A stretch of 45,485 bases of DNA from Actinomycetota bacterium (GTDB lineage: Bacteria; Actinomycetota; Acidimicrobiia; Acidimicrobiales; Ilumatobacteraceae), in the NCBI GenBank assembly GCA_030645675.1, contig JAUSLQ010000118.1:1-45485 (forward strand), written 5' to 3'. The notes under the pieces were generated by a model. That model was not told the DNA's origin and did not search any database. It saw only the letters and a list, made by a program, of their open reading frames with translations. The stretch's first letter is position 1. Each line of letters opens with the position of its first letter. Positions 1 to 9,339 of this stretch are shown here, piece after piece. A program made the translations under genes and the position numbers.

Positions 1-497
1 CTCTTCAGGTCGCGCAGGAACTGCAGCAGCCGGCGCGTGTCGTAGCTCTCGGGGAAGCCCTTGCGGTTCATCAGGCCGCGCTCCTCCAACACCCGGTTGG
101 GGTGCAGGAAGCCGTCGGTGGTGACGAGATCGACCTTCGGATGGTCGGGCCACCGGGCCAGCAGTGCCTGCAGGGTGCGGGAGAACGTGCTCTTGCCCAC
201 GGCCACGCTGCCGGCCACGCCGATCACGTACGGCACCTTCGGCGCCAGCGTGCCGAGGAACGCGGCCGACGCCTTGTGCAGGTTCTGGGTGGCGGCGACG
301 TAGAGGTTCAGCAGGCGGGTGAGCGGCAGGTAGATCGCCGCCACCTCCTCCAGGTCGATGCGCACGTTGATGCCGCGCAGCGACTCCAGTTCGGCTTCAC
401 CCAACGTCAGCGGCGTGGCCGCGCGCAGCGCGGCCCACTGGTCGCGGCTGAAGCTGAGGTAGCGGTCGGCGGTGCCGCCGAGGTTCGAGGCCGTCAC
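1..497 (-). CDS. coaA: Pantothenate kinase type I (partial, runs off left edge)
   Basis: Reverse-strand translation from GTG at 497: ...[67 protein letters not shown]-loop and TTDGFLHPN are typical of CoaA. Confidence 0.9.
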   Translation of the reverse strand, partial: MTASNLGGTADRYLSFSRDQWAALRAATPLTLGEAELESLRGINVRIDLEEVAAIYLPLTRLLNLYVAATQNLHKASAAFLGTLAPKVPYVIGVAGSVAVGKSTFSRTLQALLARWPDHPKVDLVTTDGFLHPNRVLEERGLMNRKGFPESYDTRRLLQFLRDLK

Positions 498-521
498 GGG
501 GGCAAACCCTACGCTGCGGGT

Positions 522-1736
522 GTGATCGATCCCCAACGTGACGTGTCGCCCGGCGAACCACTGGCCACGTCACGCGAGGTGGCCGGCCGGCCGACACGCA
601 AGGAACTGGGCGCGTGGTACACACCGCCCGAGCTGGTGGCGGCCGTCGTCCGCGAGGCGGTCTTCGCCGGTGCCCGCTCGGCGCTCGACCCCGCCTGTGG
701 CGACGGGCGGTTCCTGCGGGCCACCGGCCTGCCCCACCAGACAGGCGTCGACATCGACCCCGACACCGGCTACGTGTGCGACGACTCGCTGCGCCGCGAC
801 TGGGGCGACGCGCAGTTCGACGTGGTGGTGGGCAACCCGCCGTTCCTGAACCAGCTGTCCAGCCTGACCAGCCGGGGTGGCAGCAGCCGTTTCGGCGGCG
901 GGCCGTACGCCGATGCGGCGGCCGAGTTCCTCGCGCTCGCCGTCCGGTTGGCGCGGCCTGGCGGCCGCGTGGGGTTGGTGCTGCCCCAGTCGCTGCTGTC
1001 CACCCGCGATGCTGCTGCAATCCGCGCCGACGTGCAATCGCGGGCCGCGCTGCGCTGGATGTGGTGGACGCCGACGCGGATGTTCGACGCCAGCGTGCGG
1101 GTGTGGGCCGGCGTGTGGGAGGTGGGCGGCGAGCAGGGTTTGGTTCGGCGGGCGCACGGCCCGGACTTCGCCGAGTTGCCCGCAGTGCCGATGCCCACCG
1201 CCTGGTCGGGCCTGTTGGGCGGGCAGGCGCCGGCGCCGGCTGCGCACGGCGGGCCGGTGCTGGGCGACATCGCCGCGTTCACGGCCGACTTCCGCGACCA
1301 GTACTACGGGCTGATCGGCGCGGTGGGCGACGACGTGCATGGCCCGCCGCTGATCACCAGCGGCCTGATCGAACCGGGCCGCTGCCTGTGGGGCGAGCGG
1401 CCGGTGCGCTTCGCCAAGCAGCAGTTCCAGGCGCCGCGGGTGGCCGTCGAGCGGCTGTCGCCGGCGCTGCAACGGTGGGCGGCCACCCGGCTGGTGCCGA
1501 AGATCCTGATCGCCAACCAGACCCGCCGCATCGAGGCCGTGCTCGACGCCGAGGGAGCCTGGCTGCCCAGCGTTCCCGTGCTGACGTGCACCACCGCCCA
1601 GCCGCAGCGGGTGCTGGCCGTGCTGGCCTCCGATGCCGCCAACGAGTGGGTGCACCACCACGCCGCCGGCAGCGGGCTGTCGGCCACCGCGGTGCGGCTG
1701 AACCCACGCCTGCTCGCGTCGATACCCCTTACATGA
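522..1736 (+). CDS. N6-adenine DNA methyltransferase (Eco57I/TaqI-like class)
   Basis: [23 protein letters not shown] (SAM motif I) and VVGNPPF (motif IV NPPF); GTG start at 522 inside the longer ORF 102..1736. Confidence 0.85.
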   Translation: MIDPQRDVSPGEPLATSREVAGRPTRKELGAWYTPPELVAAVVREAVFAGARSALDPACGDGRFLRATGLPHQTGVDIDPDTGYVCDDSLRRDWGDAQFDVVVGNPPFLNQLSSLTSRGGSSRFGGGPYADAAAEFLALAVRLARPGGRVGLVLPQSLLSTRDAAAIRADVQSRAALRWMWWTPTRMFDASVRVWAGVWEVGGEQGLVRRAHGPDFAELPAVPMPTAWSGLLGGQAPAPAAHGGPVLGDIAAFTADFRDQYYGLIGAVGDDVHGPPLITSGLIEPGRCLWGERPVRFAKQQFQAPRVAVERLSPALQRWAATRLVPKILIANQTRRIEAVLDAEGAWLPSVPVLTCTTAQPQRVLAVLASDAANEWVHHHAAGSGLSATAVRLNPRLLASIPLT

Positions 1737-1755
1737 GCATGAGCATCCTTCTCGA

Positions 1756-2577
1756 TCAGGCGGGCGGCTCGACGAGGAGGTTCTGCAGGCTGCGGCCCAG
1801 CCGGCCGTGGGTGTCCCACAGCTCCGACTCGGCGGTTCCCACACCGTGGATGCTGAAGTACGTGGCCGAGTCCAGGCACACCCACTCGCCGATCGGCAGG
1901 CGCTGCAAGGTGATGGTGAGGTCGGGGTTGATGAACGACCACGGCGTGGCAACGGCCGCGCCGACACCGTTGCCGAAGTCGGCTGCGGCGGCCACGCGCT
2001 GCAGCGGGGTGATCGCCTCGCCCTCGATCACCGGCCGCAGCAGGCTGATCCAGTCGGTGGCCGGGCCGGCGACGCCCATCGCGCCGCGCACGAACCGGTG
2101 CTCGACCGCGTGCGAATGGAACAGCGGGCCGTCGGAGTCGGTGAACGGCGAGGGGCCGATCGGAACCGGCCCTGAAGGCAGCGGCGGTGGTGCCACCGCC
2201 TGGCCCAGTACGGCCTCGCTGATGTCGATCGGCTCGGCGACCGTGCGGATGCCCAGCAATGAAGCGCGCGCCAGGCGGGTGCCCGCGTCGTCGAACAGCG
2301 CAGCCTCCGCGACGCGCACCTTCTTGCCGGCACGCACCACCGACGAGTGCACCGTCAGGGGCACCAGGCCCACCGGGCGCTCGAGGTCGATGGTCAGGCG
2401 CGCCGGGTGCATCGGCGAGCGGTCGACCGCCGGATCGGCCAGCACGTGCTGCAGCACCCCGGCCAGCAGCGCCGACGGCGCCCCGCCGTGCATCGCCCGC
2501 GGGTCCCACGGCCCGCGGGTGTACTCGCTGGGTTGGAAGCGATCGTGGTCGAGCCGTTGGAAGAGGGCGGTGCTCAT
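1756..2577 (-). CDS. Acyl-CoA thioesterase family protein (TesB-like double hotdog)
   Basis: MSTALFQRLDHDRFQPSEYTRGPWDPRAMHGGAPSALL...; N-terminal 'HGG' and C-terminal LDSATYFSIHGVGTAESELWDTHGRLGRSLQ pattern. Confidence 0.8.
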   Translation of the reverse strand: MSTALFQRLDHDRFQPSEYTRGPWDPRAMHGGAPSALLAGVLQHVLADPAVDRSPMHPARLTIDLERPVGLVPLTVHSSVVRAGKKVRVAEAALFDDAGTRLARASLLGIRTVAEPIDISEAVLGQAVAPPPLPSGPVPIGPSPFTDSDGPLFHSHAVEHRFVRGAMGVAGPATDWISLLRPVIEGEAITPLQRVAAAADFGNGVGAAVATPWSFINPDLTITLQRLPIGEWVCLDSATYFSIHGVGTAESELWDTHGRLGRSLQNLLVEPPA

Positions 2578-2657
2578 GGCGTTCCTTGCTAGCGAGTGGG
2601 GGCTGGCCAGTGGGGGGCCGGCCGGGGGTTTGGCCGGGGGTGGGCGAGATCGGGGAG

Positions 2658-3983
2658 CTAGCTGGGTTCGAGGTGGAAGTCGGCGGCCGACAACCGGCGC
2701 CAACGCTGCCGGTTGACGACGGCACGCAACAGCATCCAGGTGAGCTGCGCCCCCCACAACCCTGCCAGGCCCAGGCTGGGGGCCACGAACGTGGCCACGG
2801 CCAGAGGTGCGTAGCCGGCCAGGTTCAGCACCGCCCGGCGCGCCAGCCAGCGTTCGTCCTTGGCGCCGATGAGGGCGCCGTCGAGCGCGAACGCCACCGC
2901 CCCCGGCAGCTGCATGACCGCCAGGATGAGCAGGCCCGCGGTCAGCCGCGACTGCACGGCAGGGTCGTCGCTGAACAGGTGCGGCGCGAACGGGCTGGCG
3001 GCGGCCAGCAGGGCACCCAGCCCGAGGGCGCACCAGAACGACAGGCGGGTGCTGATGCTGCCCACCCACCGCGCCTCGTGCGGCCGCCCGCCGCCCAGCG
3101 CGCCGGCCACCAGCGACTGGGCGGGGATGGCCAGCGCGTCCAGCGCCAGCGCGAGGAACATGAACAGCTGGGTCAGCACCTGGTGGGCGGCCAGCGTCGG
3201 CACGTCGATGCGGGCGGCCACGAACGTGGCCGAGTTCCACACGGTGAACATGGCGAGCGACCGCACCGCGAAGTGAGCCCCGCTGGCCAGCACGGGCCTC
3301 ATGCGGGCCCAGCTGGGGGTCAGGGCGGTCAGGTGTGGCCGCATCACGACGAGGAACGCGGCGGCAGCGAACACCTGCACGATCACGGTGCTCCACGCCG
3401 AGCCGGCAACGCCCAGGTCCAGGCCGTAGACAGCGACGAGCTCCAGCACCACGTTGACCACGTTGGCCACCAGCACCACCGCCAGCGGGTGGCGCAACTG
3501 GTTCACGCCACGCATCACCCCGTGGCCCACGTAGGCCACCAGCACGAACGGCAGGCCGAGCGCGCTGATGCGCAGGTAGGTGGTGGCGTGCACCAGCACC
3601 TCTCCGCGCCCACCCAGCAGCCATGCCAGCGGGCGCGCTGTCACTGCGACGGCGATGCCCATCGGCGCACCGATCAGGGCTGCCAGTTGTAGCCCGTTGG
3701 CAGCGATGCGCCGTGCTTCCGGGGCGTCCTGGCGGCCGTGGGCGAAGGCCACGTCGGGGGTCAGCCCGTACTCCAGTGCCGCCGTCAGCGACACGACGGT
3801 CAGCAGGATGGTGGAGGCGATGGCCATGCCGGCCAGCTGGGGTGTACCCAGGCGGCCGACGATGGCGGTGTCGACCAGCACGTACATCGGCTCGATGGCG
3901 AGTGTGCCGAGGGCCGGGATGGCCAACCGGATGATGCGTCGCCGGAGGTCGTCGCGCAGCAGGCCCACGCCGCATGTTGCCAT
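2658..3983 (-). CDS. MATE family efflux transporter (DinF-like)
   Basis: About 12 hydrophobic helices; RRIIRLAIPALGTLAIEPMYVLVDTAIVGRLGTPQLAGMAIAS motif. Confidence 0.88.
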   Translation of the reverse strand: MATCGVGLLRDDLRRRIIRLAIPALGTLAIEPMYVLVDTAIVGRLGTPQLAGMAIASTILLTVVSLTAALEYGLTPDVAFAHGRQDAPEARRIAANGLQLAALIGAPMGIAVAVTARPLAWLLGGRGEVLVHATTYLRISALGLPFVLVAYVGHGVMRGVNQLRHPLAVVLVANVVNVVLELVAVYGLDLGVAGSAWSTVIVQVFAAAAFLVVMRPHLTALTPSWARMRPVLASGAHFAVRSLAMFTVWNSATFVAARIDVPTLAAHQVLTQLFMFLALALDALAIPAQSLVAGALGGGRPHEARWVGSISTRLSFWCALGLGALLAAASPFAPHLFSDDPAVQSRLTAGLLILAVMQLPGAVAFALDGALIGAKDERWLARRAVLNLAGYAPLAVATFVAPSLGLAGLWGAQLTWMLLRAVVNRQRWRRLSAADFHLEPS

Positions 3984-4008
3984 GGGCGTGGGCCTGCCGA
4001 CGACGTGC

Positions 4009-5892
4009 TTATGGTGTCAGCGTCAGCGTGCCACCGGTGCTGAGGTCCACGCCGTAGACCTCGACCACGTCGTTGCCGTCGCAGTCGGTGGCCCTCACGT
4101 CGTACACGGCGCCCACGATCGAGAGATCGATGCTCTCGCCGATGCCGATGGTGGTGTCGGGGCCCAGCTCGTCGGAACCCCAGTACTGGGCACCCTGCGG
4201 CGACAGGCGCAGGAAGCACACCTCGCTGGCCGTGGCGTTGGTGACCGTCAGCATGAACGTGGAGTAACCACTGCCCACGAACACTGCGTTGGAGCCCATG
4301 AGCTCGCCGTTCACGAGGATCGAGAGCTCGTACACGCCGTCGGCCAGACCTGCCTCGCCGCCTCCGGCGCAGACCCACCAGTTGATGCCGTCGCTGCCGC
4401 CGACCCATTCCTGGGCGATGAGGCTGTAGTCGAGGTTGAGCTCACCGTTCACGTTCCACACCGCGTCCCAGGTGGCGCCGTCGGTCATGCCCGAGTAGTC
4501 GAAGAAGCCGCAGACGCGCGGGGCTCCGGTGGGAAGGGCCTGCACGATCTCGGTGGGCTGGTCGTCGGCGGTCACGTCGGGCGAGAACACCAACGGGGTC
4601 AGGGTGATGCCGGACGTGTCGACGTCGATCGGCCCGCCCTCCTCGGCAACGACGATCTCGCCGAGCTGGCCCTGCTCGATGACGCCGCTGGCCAGGTTCG
4701 TCGGCCGCAGGCCGTTGATGAAGCCACCGATCGGGATGCAGCTGTCGTTCTCGTCGACGGTGCCGTCGCCGTTGGTGTCCTGCACCACGCGGCAGTCGGT
4801 GATGTCGCCTTCGGTGGCCGACGCGCGGGTGGGCACGGCCACCAGTTCGCCGTCGTCGTTCACCGCCGTGCCGCCGCTGTTGCCGCCGGCGATGGTGGCG
4901 TCGGTCTTCACCCAGGCGCGGTCGGCGTCGACGCCGGCCTCGGAGGTGAAGCCCGACACCGAACCTTCGGTGAAGGTGATGGTGTCGCCGCCGATGCCCG
5001 GGTAGCCGAAGATGCGCAGGTGGTCGCCCAGCCCGATCGCGTCGGAGTCGCCGACCTTCAGGAACGGCAGGTCGTCGACCTCCAGCGGGTTGCCGTCGGC
5101 GTCGGCCGAGATCTTCACCACGGCCAGATCGAGCACCGGGTCCCAGCCGACGACGTCGGCCTGGTACGTGGGCGTGGGGGCGCGGTCGGCACTTTCGGTG
5201 ACCAGCACGGTCAGCGTCTCGTAACGCGCCTCGTCGGAGTTGGTGACCACGTGCGCGTTGGTGAGGATCAGGCCGTCGGCCGAGATGATGGTGCCCGAGC
5301 CGGTCCAGAGGCCGTTGCCGTCGGCGTCGGAGGCCAGGATCTGCACCACCGACCTGGCGATGGTGTCGATGTCGAGCGGGCCCGCCTCGGTGGTGGTGGG
5401 CGCGACCGTGGTGGTGACGGGGTCGTCGATGCTGTTACCGGTGGTGGTGGATACGACTACCGGCTTGGTGGTGCTGCTGGGGCCGGCCGAGTCGTCGCCG
5501 CCGGTGACGGCGACGGCGATGCCGCCGGCCAACAGCGCGGCAGCGACGCCGCCGCCGATCAGCCACGACTTCTTGCTCTTCCCTGCACCGCCGGGGCCAC
5601 CGGGGCCAGAGCCACCGGGGCCACCGGGGCCGCCGTACCCTGGCGGGGCCGTGGGGGGCATGCCGGGGGGCGGGCCACCCGGTGCGCCGTAGGCCGGCGT
5701 TTGCGGCACCTGCTGCGTGGGCGGCATCTGCGGAGCCTGCTGCCACGGTTGGGGCGGCGGCGGGGACACCGGGTTGGGCTGGGTGGGCGCCCACTGCGGC
5801 TGTGGTGGCTGTGGTGGTTGTGATGGAGGCGGCGGGCTGCCACCGGGTGGCGGCATGTTTGCCCCGTACGAACCCTGGTTCCCGTCAGACAT
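4009..5892 (-). CDS. Membrane-anchored trypsin-like serine protease (HtrA/DegP-like) with Pro-rich cytoplasmic N-terminus and long C-terminal extension
   Basis: Pro/Gly-rich N-term, KKSWLIGGGVAAALLAGGIAVAV TM, GSGTIISADGLILTNAHVV (His), DPVLDLAVVKI (Asp), GGNSGGTAV (Ser). Confidence 0.85.
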   Translation of the reverse strand: MSDGNQGSYGANMPPPGGSPPPPSQPPQPPQPQWAPTQPNPVSPPPPQPWQQAPQMPPTQQVPQTPAYGAPGGPPPGMPPTAPPGYGGPGGPGGSGPGGPGGAGKSKKSWLIGGGVAAALLAGGIAVAVTGGDDSAGPSSTTKPVVVSTTTGNSIDDPVTTTVAPTTTEAGPLDIDTIARSVVQILASDADGNGLWTGSGTIISADGLILTNAHVVTNSDEARYETLTVLVTESADRAPTPTYQADVVGWDPVLDLAVVKISADADGNPLEVDDLPFLKVGDSDAIGLGDHLRIFGYPGIGGDTITFTEGSVSGFTSEAGVDADRAWVKTDATIAGGNSGGTAVNDDGELVAVPTRASATEGDITDCRVVQDTNGDGTVDENDSCIPIGGFINGLRPTNLASGVIEQGQLGEIVVAEEGGPIDVDTSGITLTPLVFSPDVTADDQPTEIVQALPTGAPRVCGFFDYSGMTDGATWDAVWNVNGELNLDYSLIAQEWVGGSDGINWWVCAGGGEAGLADGVYELSILVNGELMGSNAVFVGSGYSTFMLTVTNATASEVCFLRLSPQGAQYWGSDELGPDTTIGIGESIDLSIVGAVYDVRATDCDGNDVVEVYGVDLSTGGTLTLTP

Positions 5893-6008
5893 GGCCGATC
5901 AACCTCCGCAATGCAGTCGTGCCCGGACTCCCGGTGCTGTCGCAGAGACTAGACCCGCTCTGCACGACACGGGGCAACGTTCCGCCGAACGCCGCAGACG
6001 GCGGGCGC

Positions 6009-6989
6009 TCAGCGGTGCCAGGGAGCGCTGGGCGACACCGAGCCGGGCGCGGTGAGCACCTCGACCCCGTCGTCGGTGACCAGCACGGTGTGCTCGTACT
6101 GGGCGGTGCGTTTGCCGTCGGCGGTGACCGCGGTCCAGTCGTCGTCGAACACCATCCGGTGCTGCCACCCGCCGAGCGTGATCATCGGCTCGATGGTGAA
6201 CGTCATGCCCGGGCGCATGATCATGCTGGCCCGCTCGTCGTAGTAGTGCAGCACTTGGACGTCGGTGTGGAACTGCTCGCCGATGCCGTGCCCGATGAAC
6301 GCCCGCACCACGCCGAGGCGGTGCTTCTTCGCGTGCTGCTCGATGGCGCGGCCGATGTCGCTGAGCGGGCGGCCGGGCACCACGGCCTCGATGCCGTGCC
6401 ACATGCACTCCTCGGTGACCTTCACCAAGTGGCGGCTGGCCGGGTCGACGTCGCCGGCGAAGAACGTGGCGTTCGTGTCGCCGTGCACGCCGCCGACGTA
6501 GCAGGTGACGTCGAGGTTGATGATGTCGCCGTCCTGCAGCACCCGGCTGTCGGGTATGCCGTGGCAGATGACCTCGTTGACGCTGGTGCAGACGCTCTTC
6601 GGGTAACCGTGGTAGTTCAGCGGGCTGGGGTACGCCCCGCGCTCGATGGTGAGGTCGTGCACGAACACGTCGATCTCGTCGGTGGTGATGCCGGGGCGCA
6701 CCATCTCGCCGGCCAGGCGCAGGATCTCGGCGGCCATCGCGCCGGCGTAGCGCATCCGCTCGATGATCTCGGGGGTCTTCACCCGCGGTTCGGCCCACCG
6801 GTCGACGTGGCCGGTGGCCGCATAGGCGGGGCGGACGATGTGCTCGGGTACCGACCGCATCGGGCTGATCTCGCCCTGCAGCACACGGCCCTCGAGCGGC
6901 TTGTGGCACCGCTTGTACTTGCGTCCGCTGCCGCACCAGCAGGCGTCGTTGGCCTGGGGGAGCACGGAGGGCGGTTGGGTCTGCAGCAC
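6009..6989 (-). CDS. map: Type I methionine aminopeptidase with N-terminal SEC-C zinc motif
   Basis: CWCGSGRKYKRCHKP SEC-C motif followed by the MetAP domain (NEVICHGIPDSRVLQDGDIINLDVT, GHGIGEQFHTDVQVLHY, TFTIEPMI). Confidence 0.92.
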   Translation of the reverse strand: MLQTQPPSVLPQANDACWCGSGRKYKRCHKPLEGRVLQGEISPMRSVPEHIVRPAYAATGHVDRWAEPRVKTPEIIERMRYAGAMAAEILRLAGEMVRPGITTDEIDVFVHDLTIERGAYPSPLNYHGYPKSVCTSVNEVICHGIPDSRVLQDGDIINLDVTCYVGGVHGDTNATFFAGDVDPASRHLVKVTEECMWHGIEAVVPGRPLSDIGRAIEQHAKKHRLGVVRAFIGHGIGEQFHTDVQVLHYYDERASMIMRPGMTFTIEPMITLGGWQHRMVFDDDWTAVTADGKRTAQYEHTVLVTDDGVEVLTAPGSVSPSAPWHR

Positions 6990-7131
6990 GGGGACGACTC
7001 TACGGCCTCTCGGGCGGCATCGAGGAGGCGGCGAGGACGGGAGCAGGACGCGAGCAGGACGCGACGAGCAGACGACGAGTAGACGACGAGCTTGTGACAA
7101 TGTGACCAAGGTCCCTGACAGGGGTACCACT

Positions 7132-7145
7132 CATGTGATCACATG
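7132..7145. promoter_or_regulatory. Perfect 14-bp palindrome CATGTGATCACATG just upstream of response-regulator start
   Basis: Direct reading; ends 7 bp before ATG at 7153. Confidence 0.4.
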
Positions 7146-7152
7146 GTCGCCT

Positions 7153-7812
7153 ATGGAGCCCTCGCCCCAGCCCATCCAGGTCTTTCTGCTCGACGATCAC
7201 GAGATCGTGCGCCGCGGCGTGCGCGAACTGTTGGAGAGCGAACCCGACATCCAGGTGGTCGGTGAGGCATCGTCTGCCGCCGAAGCGATGCAGCGCATCC
7301 CCGCCGTGCGCCCGCACGTCGCTGTGCTCGACGTGCGCCTGCCCGACGGCAGCGGTGTGGAGGTGTGCCGCGAGGTGCGCAGCCAACTGCCGGGCCTGGC
7401 CTGCCTGATGCTCACCTCGTTCAGCGACGACGATGCCCTGTTCGAGGCCATCATGGCCGGTGCCTCCGGCTACGTGCTGAAGCAGATCCGTGGTAACGAC
7501 CTGATCGCGGCCATCCGCCGGGTGGCCCGCGGCGAGTCGCTGCTCGACCCCACGGTCACGGCCAAGGTGCTGCACCGCCTGCGCCACCCCAGCGAGGAAG
7601 ACGAGCGGCTGGCCAAGCTGACCCCGCAAGAGCGCCGCATCCTCGACCTCATCGCCGAGGGCGCCACCAACCGCCAGATCGGCGCCGAGCTGCATCTGGC
7701 CGAGAAGACCGTGAAGAACTACGTGTCCAACATGCTGATGAAGCTGGGCATGAGCCGCCGCACCGAGGCAGCCGTGTTCGCAGTGAAGGCCGGCGTCGGC
7801 CGCGCCAGCTGA
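7153..7812 (+). CDS. LuxR/NarL-family response regulator (DevR/DosR-like)
   Basis: Receiver VFLLDDHEIVRRGVRELLE...AVLDVRLPDGSG and HTH LTPQERRILDLIAEGATNRQIGAELHLAEKTVKNYVSNML. Confidence 0.93.
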   Translation: MEPSPQPIQVFLLDDHEIVRRGVRELLESEPDIQVVGEASSAAEAMQRIPAVRPHVAVLDVRLPDGSGVEVCREVRSQLPGLACLMLTSFSDDDALFEAIMAGASGYVLKQIRGNDLIAAIRRVARGESLLDPTVTAKVLHRLRHPSEEDERLAKLTPQERRILDLIAEGATNRQIGAELHLAEKTVKNYVSNMLMKLGMSRRTEAAVFAVKAGVGRAS

Positions 7813-7837
7813 GCCCGGTCGTTCGAACGGCGGCGGG

Positions 7838-8839
7838 TCAGTCGCCGACGGGCACGTGCCAGCGCACGATGGTGCCGGTGCGCTCGCCCGAGGTGACCGT
7901 GCACGTGCCGTGCAGGCGTGCGGCCCGGTCGTGCATGTTCAGCAGGCCGCTGCCCAGGCGATGGCTGCTGGGGATCCCGTTGCCGTCGTCGGACACCACC
8001 ACCGCCAGCCGCTCGCCGACATGGCTGAGCGACACCTCCACCTTGTTCGCCCGGGCGTGGCGAGCGACGTTGCTCAGCGCCTCGCGCACCACCGCGGCCA
8101 CCTCGTCGGTGACCTCCTGGTCGATGCTGTCGAGCACACCGTTGAAGTGCAGCGTGGGGCGGAAGCCCAGCACGCGAGAGGCGTCGTCGACCAGCTGGTT
8201 CACCACGACCCGGATGGTGCGGCCGGCGCTGCGCTTGTTGCTGAGCCCGAAGATGGCGGTGCGCAGCTCGCGGATGGCGTCGTCCTGATCGTCGATGATG
8301 CGCTCGATCTTCACCTTCGCGGTGTCGGGCACCACGGGCAGCACGCTCTGCAGGCTGAGCCCGGCGGCGAACAGCCGCTGGATGACGGTGTCGTGCAGGT
8401 CGCGGGCGATGCGCTCGTGGTCTTCGGCCAGCATCACCCGCTGACGGGCGGTGGTGAGCTCGGCGTCGGCCAGGCGGCTGGCGGTGACGTCGCGCACGGT
8501 GGCGATGACCACCCGCAACCCGGCCACCATCGCCGGCGCGAGCGAGATCTCGACCGGGAAGGTGCTGGCGTCGGCGCGCCGGGCGGTGAGGTGCAGGCCC
8601 TGGCCCATCGAGCGTCGCCTGGGCGCCACGGCATAGTCCTGGCGGTGGTCGGCGTGAGTGTCGCGGAGGCTTTCGGGCAAGAGCATCTCGATCGTGTTAC
8701 CCAGCATCTGGTCGCGTGAATAGCCGATCAGCCGTTCCATCTCGCGGTTGACCAGCAGCATCTCTCCGGAGTCGTTGACGATGACGACACCGTCGGGCAT
8801 CGCCTCCACCACTTCCAGCAGCCAGTGCTCCTCGTTCAT
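7838..8839 (-). CDS. PAS-domain sensor histidine kinase (HisKA_3/DevS-like)
   Basis: PAS (EAMPDGVVIVNDSGEMLLVNREMERLIGYSRDQMLG), EDHERIARDLHDTVIQRLFAAGLSLQ H-box, VREALSNVARHA / VSDDGNGIP ATPase boxes. Confidence 0.92.
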   Translation of the reverse strand: MNEEHWLLEVVEAMPDGVVIVNDSGEMLLVNREMERLIGYSRDQMLGNTIEMLLPESLRDTHADHRQDYAVAPRRRSMGQGLHLTARRADASTFPVEISLAPAMVAGLRVVIATVRDVTASRLADAELTTARQRVMLAEDHERIARDLHDTVIQRLFAAGLSLQSVLPVVPDTAKVKIERIIDDQDDAIRELRTAIFGLSNKRSAGRTIRVVVNQLVDDASRVLGFRPTLHFNGVLDSIDQEVTDEVAAVVREALSNVARHARANKVEVSLSHVGERLAVVVSDDGNGIPSSHRLGSGLLNMHDRAARLHGTCTVTSGERTGTIVRWHVPVGD

Positions 8840-8912
8840 GACGGGGTGAATACTCCCACGTCCACAACCGTGGAAGAGAACCTTTGCGCAGCCGTCGGCG
8901 CCCCACGGCCGC

Positions 8913-9332
8913 GTGGCACGATGGTGCATCGACACGTCCGGCAAGCCTCCCACCGGGGCCGAGCCCACTTGCAGCCAGACTGCCCGCCTCGACATCTGGC
9001 TGTGGGCAGTTCGGCTGACGCCCACGCGCTCGGCGGCCACCGAGCTGTGCCGGGCCGGGCGCGTGTCGGTGAACGGTGCCGCTGCCAAGGCCGCCGCGAC
9101 CGTGAAGGTGGGCGACCGCATCGAGGCCCGCATCGCCCAGCGTCAGAGGGTGGTGGAGGTGGTACGCGTGATCCACAAGCGAGTCGGCGCTCCGGTGGCG
9201 GCAGAGTGCCTGCTGGACCACAGCCCGCCCGTGGTTCGCGACGACGACGCGCCCGTTCTCCGTCGCGACCGGGGCACCGGCCGCCCCACCAAGCGCGACC
9301 GGCGCGAGATCGACCGCCTGCGCCACCGCTGA
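8913..9332 (+). CDS. S4-domain RNA-binding protein (Hsp15/HslR-like)
   Basis: ARLDIWLWAVRLTPTRSAATELCRAGRVSVNGAAAKAAATVKVGDRIEAR S4 domain, basic C-terminus. Confidence 0.85.
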   Translation: MARWCIDTSGKPPTGAEPTCSQTARLDIWLWAVRLTPTRSAATELCRAGRVSVNGAAAKAAATVKVGDRIEARIAQRQRVVEVVRVIHKRVGAPVAAECLLDHSPPVVRDDDAPVLRRDRGTGRPTKRDRREIDRLRHR

Positions 9333-9339
9333 CGCGAGT

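Noticed and set aside
614-2716. Long overlapping ORF (700 aa) on + strand
   Set aside because: Arg/Pro/Ala-rich shadow ORF over the methyltransferase and the antisense thioesterase; no family motifs. Typical high-GC artefact.
7820-7829. CGTTCGAACG palindrome between convergent regulator/kinase genes
   Set aside because: Short; could be a weak terminator or chance. Not enough support to call.
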